From positions 1,364,001 through 1,428,000 of the forward strand of contig NC_134440.1 of NCBI RefSeq assembly GCF_030867145.1: a DNA stretch of 64,000 bases, given 5' to 3'. Position 1 is the first letter of the stretch; the number at the start of each line of letters is the position of its first letter. This document shows, piece after piece, positions 1 through 9,128 of this stretch. The position numbers and the translations under genes are program-made. The notes under the pieces were generated by a model. It searched no databases, was not told the origin of the DNA, and saw only the letters and a program-made list of their open reading frames with translations. The stretch is from Opisthocomus hoazin. Lineage: Eukaryota > Chordata > Aves > Opisthocomiformes > Opisthocomidae.

Positions 1-489
1 CGGCCCTGGCCCCGCGGGAAGGGGCAGCAGGGGGGTCCCATGGGGGCAGAGGACAGCAGCGCTGGCCCTGAGCGCTCCCTGCTCGGACACCTCAGGGCTG
101 CAGAAAGCTGCACAACGCTCCCGTGCCTCCCCCCAGAGCGACCCCCCGCAGCCCCACGCACCGGGGCAGCCACCACCGGGTTTTGCTGTCACTCCTCGCC
201 CAGCCAGAGCCACCAGCTCACCAGTTCCTGCGGATTCGTGAATGCTCCAAGGCAGCTTTCCCCCTCCCCACCTACCCACCATCCAGGAAGTTTATAAAAT
301 AGGGTTTGTTTTTGGGTTTTTTTGCTTTTTCTACAAAGATAGTGGTGGGTTTTCCTTTGCAACAGCAGAACAGTCTCCCTGCTAGGTAGAGTTAATTTCA
401 GGGCTGACAGATCCTAAATGCAAATGAGTTTGTCCTAGTTGAGGTAAAATTCAGTAGTTTATAGCAAGTTTTGCAATGCCAGAGGGCCA
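1..489 (-). other. CDC34: CDC34 3' UTR (part)
   Basis: Sequence downstream of the CDC34 stop codon on the minus strand. It is less GC-rich than its surroundings and T-rich around 300-340 on the plus strand. I see no canonical AATAAA or ATTAAA on the minus strand here, only TATAAA-type variants near 291 and 459, so the 3' end is either non-canonical or beyond the window edge. Confidence 0.5.
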
Positions 490-3400
490 TCAAGATTCCT
501 CATTGCCAGAGTCATCTTCATCACCGTAACAGCTGTCTGCTTCCTCCTCCATCTCATCATCCTCGTAATAGTCATCATAGAGCAGGTCAGAGCCCTCATC
601 TGGGGCTGGAGTCTTGGTCTTCACGCAGTACTCTGCCAGCGTGGTGGGGACCTTCACGCCGTCCCGCTCAGCGTCCACCTTCGTGCCCAGGACTTGCTTC
701 CTGGAGGGCGGGAAGCGGGGCATGAGGACAGAGCTCTGCCCGGCTCGTCCCCGGGGGGACACCCAGCCACGCAGTCCTTTCCTCTCACACCCCAGCTCCG
801 GGTTGTTCGCCCGCACAAGATGGGCGAGAGGACGGTGAGGGAGAGCAGCACAGAGCAAACGTGGCTGCACTGTAACGTGCCCCCTGCTCCGAGGAACCGC
901 TTGCCATGCTGGGGCTGGTCAGCCAGCAGCTCGGGAGCTTCACGCACCGGGCTCATGAGACAGCCCTGACAGCAAGGCCGTGCTGGCACCGTGTCTGCTA
1001 CGAACCCAGATCCTTGGCGCCAGAGCTGAGCAGGGCCAGGGCTCAGGCCGAGAGCTAAGCTGGGCAGATAACTTCTCCCAAAAGCCACGCTCAGAGCCAG
1101 AACCCTCCCCTCCTACCAGCCCGCAGACGGGACTCAGTGGGGCAGGATACGCCCTCGGGATCCTGCCATCTGCTGAGACTTGCAGAGCTGAGACCTTGCA
1201 GGACACAGCGCAGGGCCTGGGCCCAGCTCAGCACGCACCTGATGATGTCCGTGTACTCCCGGTCCTTCCCTTTGCTCTCCTTCCACTTGCGGTACATCAC
1301 GGAGGCATCCACGTTGGCGGGAGAAAACGTGTTGGGTTCATTCAGCAGCGAGATCACGCTCAGGAGAATGGTCCTGCCAAGCAACAAACAGGAGCGGGTA
1401 AGAGCCGAGGCGGCCAGCACTGCCCGCGCCCAGCCATGCCAGCAGCCTCCGTGTCCCAGCACCGTGGCGTCCCGAGGGTCAGGAGGGGGCCAGGTGCTGG
1501 CCCCCCGCGAGGCCACTCCTCAGCAAGGCGCAGGAGACGGCAGCGCAGAGGCTGTCGAGCTCACAGCTCCTGATGTTCTTCAGCAGAGCCCACAGCCCGA
1601 GGGCCAGCTGCTGCCTTCCAGCAGCCCCGGCATCTCCCGCAGGCTCCCGGCCCCCCGCGTCCCCGTCCCCGCAGCCCCTCACCGCACGTTCTGCGTGGGG
1701 TTCCACCGCTCAGACGGCAGCTCCCCGCTCTGCGGGTCGTCCACCGGCGGGTGGAGGATGGAGATGCAGACGTCGCCAGTCTGAAAGCACAAGTGAAACG
1801 GGATCCTCGGGAGCTGCTGTCCCAAGCGCGCTCCGGCAGCAGCTCGGTCCTCTGCTCCGGCAGCCTGCCCGCTCTTTACTGCGGCTTAGGCCAGGGGAGG
1901 CAACCCCAGCCCGTCCTTCTGGTCCCTAGGAAGGGACGGCAGCAGTGGTGATCCTGGCTACGCTGCCACAGCCTCAGGCCTCGAACACGCACCCTGTGCA
2001 GCCTACTGTAGGTGACCCTGCTTCGGCAGGGGGGTTGGACTAGACGACCCACAGAGGTCCCTTCCAACCCCTACTATTCTGTGATTCTGTGATTGCTGGC
2101 ACGGCACGGACGAGGCTGCCTGGCCACGCGCTGCGCTGCCGGCGCAGCCATCCCCAAAGCACGCAGCCCCGGGGCCACGCACGTCGCTGCCCCGCACCCA
2201 CCCCGGCATTGGCACGGTGTCCCCCACCAGCCCTCAAGCCTGGAAAGCCCGGCTGACCTGGACCCAGCTCCAGCACTGGAGAGCGGCTGTCGTCAGCTCG
2301 TTAGCGGCGTTTCCAGTGCCAGGCACCGAGCCTCCGGCGCCGTGCTCCAACGCCAGACAAAGGCCGGCATTTTCACCCCGTAGCACAGCAACAGACGGAC
2401 GCGTGACCCCCGCCTGCCCAGGCGACCTACCTCGTAGATGTTGGGGTGCCACATTTTGGTTAAGAACCTGAAGGCAGGAGGAGAATAGGGGTAGTCGACG
2501 GGAAACCGGAGACGAGCCTGCAAGAAGGAGAAGTGAGCATCAGGCTGGGGGAAGGCAGGCACCGATCCCTCGGCACCACCAGGCAAAAGGAGCCTCTGCC
2601 AAGCCCAGCTGTGTCCCCGCAGACGGAGCCTCCGCACGCAGCGGCGAGCCGAGGCAGGCGAGCAGCACGGCCCGTGGGCTGCGGCAGCACCAGCTGCTCC
2701 TTCAGCACCATCCTGCCCCAAAATCGTGCCCACCCCTGCTAACCCCGTGCTCCCCGACACGAGGCAGCGGGCCCCGGGCAGAGCGCAGCTGGAGCTCACA
2801 GCGCCAGCCCGACATGCGCTGCGTGCGCCCACGGCCCCCTCGCACGCCGGCACCCACGATGCCGGGCGATGGCTCCACGGGGAGGCTGCTCCCGCACGGC
2901 AAACGGCGGTGGACGAGGCTGGGCCCCGGCTCAGGCCACACGCCTGAACCAACCGAGCGGCGCCTGGAGCCGGGCTGGGACCCCCCGGCCTGCGGCAGGG
3001 CACGGCGATGCCGCGCCGCTGGCAGGCTGCTCGCCCTCCAGAGCTCACGGGGAGCGGAGCGCCAGGCGCTCGGGGCTCCGATTAACACCCCGAATCTCTA
3101 AAAATAGCCCGTCACCACCGAGCGGAGAGACCGAGTCACAGCTGGCCGCAGCACGTAGCTCAGCTGCTAAAAATAACAGTGGAGACCGCGCCGCAGCCCC
3201 TGACCCCAGCGCCAGCAGGGACGACCGTCCTGCCGCCGGCTTCTCCTGCAGGCCACGGCCACACACACCGGGGCGTCACGGCAGGGCAAAACAACCGGCC
3301 CGCGGTCGGCCCCCCGAGCGCGCAGGCGAGGCCTGGGGTGGCCCGGAGACGAGCAGCAACAGCCTCCTCCTCCCTGAGAGCGGCTGCCCGGCGTCGCAGG

Positions 3401-5444
3401 GGACGGGGACAGCCTCTCCCCCGCTGCTGCACTGCCGGCAGCGACTGTTTCAGCTTTTAGGTGTCTCCAGGCTCCGGAAGCAAACGTCCAGACCGAGCTT
3501 CAGCCGCTGCTCCCAAAAAAGCCAACAGCCAGACACAAAGAAAACGAGGGCAAAGACTTAAAACACGCAGTAACTCCCTGAGCATCTCTTGCTCCCTCAG
3601 TTGGTGTACAGGAGAACTCAGACGCTGGATCCGAGAAGCGGCAGAGCGAGCTGCCGGCTCTGCCCAGCAGCAGGGGCAGGCACCCGGGATCAGTCCTCAC
3701 CCGCAGAACGAGCCCGGCGCAGGCCCCGTTCGGGAGGGTAACGGCCAGGCAGGCTGCGGGTGCCTCGAAGCGGGCGATGCTGCCAAACCCAGTCCTCAGC
3801 TCACGGCCGGTAAGCGACGGGTGCAGAGAGGCTCTTCTCCTCCTCCCTGCCGTCCCGACCAGCCCTGGCCCCAACGCCCCCGGCTCCCCGTCCCCCCAAG
3901 CCGGGACCTGTCCCCTGCACAAGCTGATCCGACGGCAAGCCCAGCAGCCCCCGGCCCCAGCGGGTCTGTCCCTGCCCCGGCACCACCCCGCTCCACGCTG
4001 GCCCCTGTCCGAGCGCCCTGCCCTGCGGCGCGGGCCACGGGGGCACAGCAGGCCGGGCGAGGCGAGGCGGCAGCCGGGGCTGGAGCCGTTCTGCTTCTGC
4101 GTGGGGCCTCAGGCAGCCCCAGGCCGCTCGCACAGCACCACGCGGCCCCGAGCTGGGCTCCGGCCAAGCAGCTGAACTCCGCAGAATAATCCCCTTTGTT
4201 GTGTCCCAGGGGCTCGGAACAAAACCAGCCAGAGGCACAGCGCTCCCGAAGGGGGCTCGGAAAGCAGCCCCGCTTCGCCGCACGCGGACAGGGCGACGCT
4301 GCCATGAGCTGGAAGAGGACTTGGCCCCCTTCCCTCTCACACAGAGCATCTCATCTGCTGCCACCCAGCAGTGCCAAGCCTGGAAGCTCTCAGGCACAAG
4401 ACAGGAGCTGCTGAGAGGGTGGGAGCTCAGAGTGCTCAGGGTCAGAGGGGCTATGGAAGAAAGACTCCATTTCAGCGCAGAGCTAAGACCTGTGACTCTG
4501 AAGCATCAGACTTGCCAGCCACTGCTCCAGGGGACAAACAAACCACCCAGGATCCAGGGCACCGCTGGCGCCGGGCTGACTCACCCGGGTGCATCTGCAC
4601 AGGACGGAGGCAGGAGAGCTGGCAGTGGAGCAGGGAGGATGAGCGAGAGGAAGAAAACAGCCGCGCAGGTTGCACAACACCTGGGAAGGGCCCATGCACA
4701 TCCCCCGACAGGGACGGCCGCCAGGCCTCGCACGCCTCCGCCCTGCCCGACCCACGGCCCCGCTCCCTGCCCAGCCGGAGCTGCGGCTCGCTCGGCCGTG
4801 CCGTCCGGCAGAGTCCTTCATCAGCCCCGGGCTGGTGGCGACGTCCCCAACCCCTCCCGGAGAGGGAACACAAGCGACCCCGCGCTCGCCCTCCTGCGCC
4901 CACAGACGGGGAGCTGGAGGAAGGAGGAACGGCCCTCAGAGGCAGAGCCCCGGGGGCCAAACCCCCTCCCAGCAAGGGGAACCCTCACCCAGCCTGGCAG
5001 CAGCCGCCCGCACCGGGCCCCTCCACGCACCCCAGCTGCGAAGCCCCAGAGCCCCCCAGGTGCCCAGCTACAGCCCGGGGCTCCCGGCCCTCAGCACCCC
5101 CTCGAGCCAGGCCCAACCCCGCTGTGCTCCCCACACCCACCCCAGCCCGGCCCCCCCCCAGCGCCTCCCCGCTCTCCTGCGGTCTCTCCCCCTTCCCAAG
5201 GCTTCGCCTCCTCGACACCTCGGTCCTCCCGATACCGCACGCCCCCCCGCCGCCCCCAGCCCCTCACCTTGAAGTACCCGCCCTCATAGTAGGTGTTCGG
5301 GGGGCCGAAGATGGCCACCTCCCAGTTGTAGAGGTCCCCCTCGTCCACCAGGTTGACCCGGAACCCTTCCACGGGCTCCTCCTGCAGCCCTTTGAGCTCC
5401 AGCAGCAGCGCCTTCTGAGAGCCGGGCACGGGGGGCCGCGCCAT
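490..5444 (-). CDS. CDC34: CDC34 (UBE2R1) ubiquitin-conjugating enzyme E2, five coding exons
   Basis: E2 enzyme that works with SCF (cullin-RING) E3 ligases to build K48-linked ubiquitin chains in nucleus and cytosol. Coding exons on the minus strand: 5268-5444, 2431-2517, 1683-1780, 1239-1373 and 490-700. All have GT/AG borders and phases that join to 235 aa (human CDC34 is 236). The start MARPPVPGSQKALLLEL matches the family. Exon 2 carries the YPYSPPAFRFLTKMWHPN core. Exon 3 carries the active-site cysteine (C93, in GDVCISILHPP) and the acidic loop VDDPQSGELPSERWNP typical of CDC34/UBE2R2. Exon 5 encodes the acidic tail ending DDSGNEES that recruits cullin. Tail wording (TKVDAERDGVKVPTTLAEYC) fits CDC34 better than UBE2R2. 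Intron 2 holds a CR1 fragment. The gene looks intact; exon limits were read by eye. Confidence 0.97.
1994..2094 (+). repeat. CR1 LINE 3'-end fragment in CDC34 intron 2
   Basis: About 100 bp of the conserved CR1 3' end (CCTACTGTAGGTGACCC, then GGTTGGACTAGAC, GGTCCCTTCCAACCCC) ending in the avian tail ATTCTGTGATTCTGTGATT. It is plus-oriented, opposite to CDC34, and strongly 5'-truncated. It carries no coding content. Confidence 0.95.
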
Positions 5445-5800
5445 GCCGAGGGGCCGGGTAGGCCGGAGCGAAGCCGGGGGCTAGCGTAGGCGCGACGGCC
5501 GCTGCGGGGAGGGGGGGACAGCGGCTCCTGCTGCTCCGCGGCCGCTCCGAGCGCAACCGCGCGGGGCACGGCGGGAGCTGTAGTCCTCCCGCGCGGGGCG
5601 GGGCCGGCGCAGGCTCCCCCCCTACGGTCGCCGCTCGCCTATCAGAGAGCGCTTCCGGTCCGGGGGGCGGGTCAGGCAGGGGGCTCCTCCCCCGGGGCTG
5701 TCCGCCTATCACAGCACACCGCCGGCCAGCGGGGGCGGGCTCCTTCCCGGCAACCTCTACGGCGCAGCGGGCGCGCATGATCCCGGGCCGCGATGGCGGC
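5445..5800 (-). promoter_or_regulatory. CDC34: CDC34 CpG-island promoter with ZNF143/THAP11-like site
   Basis: GC-rich, CpG-dense sequence directly upstream of the CDC34 start codon. At 5563-5586 the minus strand reads GGACTACAGCTCCCGCC followed by GTGCCCC, closely matching the ACTACAnnTCCC / GCATGCCC consensus bound by ZNF143 (SBS) and THAP11. An ETS-like GCGCTTCCGG lies near 5648-5657, and two CGCCTATCA motifs occur near 5636 and 5703. No TATA box is seen. Motif identities come from known consensus sequences; binding is inferred. Confidence 0.65.
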
Positions 5801-5820
5801 GGCTGCAGCTGGGCCGCGTC

Positions 5821-5886
5821 CGCCTCGGGCCCTAGCGCAGGCCTCGCCGCCCCCGCCTCGGGCCCTAGCGCAGGCCTCGCCGCCCC
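5821..5886. repeat. Two-copy 33-bp GC-rich tandem duplication
   Basis: The unit starting CGCCTCGGGCCCTAGCGC occurs at 5821 and again at 5854 with essentially no difference. It lies between the CDC34 promoter and the TPGS1 3' end. No function is evident. Confidence 0.85.
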
Positions 5887-6269
5887 CGCTGGCCGGCACC
5901 GCGGCTCGCGCCTCGCCCCACAGCCACGCCGCCGCCCGTAGCACGGCGACCGCACCGGCGCGTCCCGGCCCCGCGGAGCAGCTCTCCCCAGCGTCACCCG
6001 CTCCCCCTCCTGCAGCCTCCCCCGCGCCGGCTCCGGGCCGTGCCCTCCCGCCGCGGGGAGCGGAACGCCCGCTCGGCCACGCGAACGGCCCAGGGCGCGG
6101 CGGGCGGCCTCCCGGCTTCCCCCGTGCTTGGCAGCTGCGCTCGGTGCCTTCAGCCGGGCAGGCTGCTGCAGGCTGCCGCCATCAGCCCCCGAGGAGAGCA
6201 CGCACCTCGCGGGTCGCAGCGCTGCTGTGGTGCGCTTGGCGCCGCCAGGCAGTAAAGAAATCGGCCACT

Positions 6270-7270
6270 AAAAAATAATAAAAAGCTTTAATGTCTTACA
6301 GTAAACCCATAATTGCACAGTATAAATAATTAACACAGACAAGTTCAAATAAATAACACATGGCTCAACACATCTCTCTGCTCAAAAGCAAACGGTGGCC
6401 TCAGGGGAGGGGGTTTGTCTCATCTTGACCTCGTGCTCCACGTCCCAGATCATTACGGAACCCGCAGTGCTCTGCGGCTTCGCTTGAGAAGTCATCACTC
6501 AGGAACGAGCTTTGATCCTGCCATTCCGGAGCGCAGCGGCCGGGGGCGGCGGGCAAACACCGGGCGAGCAGGCAACAGGCAGAGCTCATTGCCTCGCAGC
6601 TCGGCGGCCAGCAGGGGCAGGATCCCCCGGGCTCGCAGCCCTTCCCAGGGAGGTTTGCTTCCCAGCCGGCCGCTTCTCATCTGCTGTGCATTTGAAACAT
6701 TTTGTTTAATAAAATAACACTTTATCTCATACTCCGTATCAGCCCCGTATTTACCAGCCGCAGGCAGATGAGCATCGCTCCCCCCCTGACAGGCTGGCGT
6801 GAAACAAACCCAAAAGCAGAAACCAAGCTCCCTGCTGAAGCTGCATGGCACGACATGGCCGGGGCTGGGATGAGACTGCAGGACATCCGGAGGTCCAGCC
6901 CCACATTTACTTTGTTCTGGCTCGTTTGTAATGACTAACGCTGCCCACACTTCACAGGCCTCCTTGCAAGTCCCCAGTTAACATCTGAAAAAGATCTACT
7001 AAGGCCGGCCGGATCGGAGGAGCTGCGGCCGGGAGAGGCCCAGCGGCCGGGCACACATCCGGAGCTGGAGGTGGCTGGGCCCTCGTCGCGCAAGGCGGGG
7101 GGAGTCGGGAATCTCTCGCTGGGCAGACCCGGGGTCTCCAGGCAGCGCCTGCCCCGGTGCTCGCCGTCCAGCTTAGCGCCGGGGTCCGCAGCCCCCTCGG
7201 CGTGAACGGCTCCGCACGGAGCACTTTGGAGGTTGAGGCAGACGCAGTCGGTGTTGCTCCCACCCAGATG
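6270..7270 (-). other. TPGS1: TPGS1 3' UTR with ATTAAA poly(A) signal
   Basis: Sequence between the TPGS1 stop codon and an AT-rich end near 6270. On the minus strand a hexamer ATTAAA (6292 to 6287) is followed by the A/T-rich TTTTTATTATTTTTTA, a convincing transcript end. The lower-GC, ORF-poor composition (6250-6950) supports a UTR of about 1 kb. Confidence 0.65.
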
Positions 7271-8309
7271 CTACTCAACGGGCTTCACTTTCGCGACGAA
7301 CAAGGCGGTGGCTTTCCTCAGGAACTCCTCCCGGCTCATGGAGCAGCTGAGCTTCCTCTCCTGCAGCGCCTGGTCCATGGCCAGGGCCAGGCCGTCCGGC
7401 CCCAGCTTGGAGCCCGCCTCCAGGTAGTGGCTGGGGAGCGAGAAGTGGCCGGCGCTCAGCGCGTCCTCCAGCGCCCGCAGCACGGCCTGGCAGACCCTGC
7501 CGTCGGCGGCACCGGAGCCGCTGTCCAGGACGCCGAAGAGCGCGTCAGCCTTGGCGGCGAACTCCAGCAGCACGAAGCAGGTGAGGACGCCGTAGCGGAA
7601 GACGTCGAAGGGCACGGCCTCGTGGTCGCGGCAGCGGACGCGCCCCAGCAGCGCCGCCGCCGCCTCCGCGGGCGCCGCACCGTGCTGGCAGATGCACCGC
7701 AGCAGCTCGCTGTACAGCCGCCCGTCCACGCCCGCCTTCCGCCGCCGGCCGCCGGCGCCCAGCACCTCGTAGGCCGCGCCGGCGTTGCTGTCGAAGGCCG
7801 TCCTGTCGCGACACGGCACAGACACAGACACTGGCAGGTGGCCTCACCCCCCCCGCCCGCCCCGAACTACAGCTCCCAGCGTGCCCTGCGCGCCCGCCCG
7901 AGCGCGGGGGGAAGCCGCGGCCGCGGGGCACGCCGGGAGCCGTAGTCCGCCGCGCCCGCCGCCGCCCGCACCTGTGGGAGTGGTGAGCCAGGCGCACGTA
8001 CCACAGCGCCCGGGCCAGGCGCTGCGGCGGCCCCGGGAGCTCCGCGGAAGCCTCGCCCGCCGCGCCGGGGCCGCCCAGCACCAGCCGCTCGAAGTAGTCG
8101 GCCAGGAAGGAGATGGGCTCCTCGGGCCGCGCCTCCAGCACCTTCAGCAGCGCCTCCCGCACCATGGCCGTGACGCCGGCCCGCAGCAGGAATTCCGCCT
8201 CGCTCCCCAACCCGCCGGCCGCCGCGCGAGCCGCCTCCGCCAGCCCGCTGCCCGCCGCCGGGGCCGGGGCCGGGGCGGCGGCCGCCCGCCGCTTCTCGTA
8301 CGCCGCCAT
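7271..8309 (-). CDS. TPGS1: TPGS1, tubulin polyglutamylase complex subunit 1, two coding exons
   Basis: Non-catalytic subunit of the TTLL1-containing tubulin polyglutamylase complex, which adds glutamate chains to tubulin in cilia, centrioles and neurons. Exons 7972-8309 and 7271-7802 are joined across a 169 bp intron with GT/AG borders, giving 289 aa (human 290). Exon 1 has an Ala/Pro-rich N-terminus, then [31 protein letters not shown], an RIIa-like docking/dimerisation helix pair resembling those of other cilia proteins, and ends [11 protein letters not shown]. Exon 2 begins [14 protein letters not shown] and includes [19 protein letters not shown] and the C-terminus [11 protein letters not shown]. 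The ATG at 8309 was chosen because it gives MAAYEKRRA, like human MAAVEKRRQ; an in-frame upstream ATG at 8408 has no such support. The gene looks intact. Confidence 0.95.
7865..7948. promoter_or_regulatory. Inverted pair of ZNF143/THAP11-like motifs in the TPGS1 intron
   Basis: The plus strand at 7865-7890 reads AACTACAGCTCCCAGC then GTGCCCTGCG. The minus strand at 7948-7925 reads GGACTACGGCTCCCGGC then GTGCCCC. Both are near-consensus SBS elements (ACTACAnnTCCCAGCATGCC), facing each other 34 bp apart inside the TPGS1 intron (7803-7971). The family of motif is well known at CpG-island promoters; use as an internal promoter or loop anchor is inference. Confidence 0.6.
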
Positions 8310-8560
8310 CTTGGCTGCGGGCGGCGAAGGGCGGTTCCGCCCATATCGGAGCGCCTTTTCGCCGGGGCGGGAAGTTCCCGCGGCGCCATCTTTCACACTG
8401 GCAGCCAATGGGTGGGCGAGAAAGCGGGCGAGCTCTCACGCCATTGGGCGAGGCCGCGCGTCACCATCTTGCGTGCGGGCACAGGAGCCGCCCTGGCCGC
8501 TGCAGCGCGGCGGTGCGGCCCGGCCGCCATGGCCACTCCGGGCGGGTCCCGCCCTTAGCA
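8302..8560 (-). promoter_or_regulatory. TPGS1: TPGS1 promoter region with YY1-like site over the start codon
   Basis: On the minus strand CAAGATGGCGGC (8313 to 8302) overlaps the TPGS1 ATG, the classic YY1 site at the start of housekeeping genes. Further GCCATCTT cores lie at 8385-8392 and, as ACCATCTTG, near 8463-8471. CCAAT boxes in opposite orientations lie at about 8404 (CCAATGGG) and 8441 (CCATTGGG). There is no TATA box. The stretch fills the gap between TPGS1 and the MADCAM1 poly(A) site. Confidence 0.55.
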
Positions 8561-8696
8561 ACGGGCGCGCGGCGGTGGCTGCGAACGCTGCCCGGGACCC
8601 GGTGACCGGTGACCAGGGCCTCCGGCAGCGCCGGTACCGGGGCGGGGCCGCCGCGGCCGAGAGGACACGTGCTCAGGGGTCGACGCGAAACTCCCC

Positions 8697-8702
8697 TTTA
8701 TT
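8697..8702 (-). terminator. MADCAM1: MADCAM1 poly(A) signal AATAAA
   Basis: The minus strand reads AATAAA here, 430 bp downstream of the MADCAM1 stop codon, so the 3' UTR is roughly 8680-9128 and very GC-rich. The cleavage position is inferred to be 10-25 bp further on. Confidence 0.75.
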
Positions 8703-9128
8703 GGAGCGGCCCGCCCCGTGCTGCCCCCGGGCTGCTTCCGGCGCCCCTGTCGTGACAGACGATCGGCCGTCCCGCCGCCCCCCGCCCGCCCGGACCCCCC
8801 CGGCGCCCAGCGCCGGCCCTGCTGACCCGGCCCGGAGCCCCCCGGCCCGGCCCCGTCCCTGCCGCACCCCCGCGGAGCCCCGGGCCCCCCCGCGGGGCTC
8901 CCAGCAGCGCCCCCGCCCGGTACCTCCCGGCCCCCCCGCCCAGCCCCGGCGCCGCGGCAACCCCGGGGTCTCTGGGCCGCGGGCGCCGGTCCCGGAGCAG
9001 GGGCGGCTCTGCCCCGTCCCGCCGCAGCCCCCCGCGGCACTGGGCCCCCGGTTCCGGCCGTGCCCGGGGCCTGGCGAGGACGGCAGCGGGGGTCCCGGGG
9101 CGGGGGGCAGCCGCGGCAGCGCCCGCTC

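Noticed and set aside
8408-8408. Upstream in-frame ATG extending TPGS1 by 33 residues
   Set aside because: The extra residues lie in the promoter-like region, and family proteins start at MAA(Y/V)EKRR.
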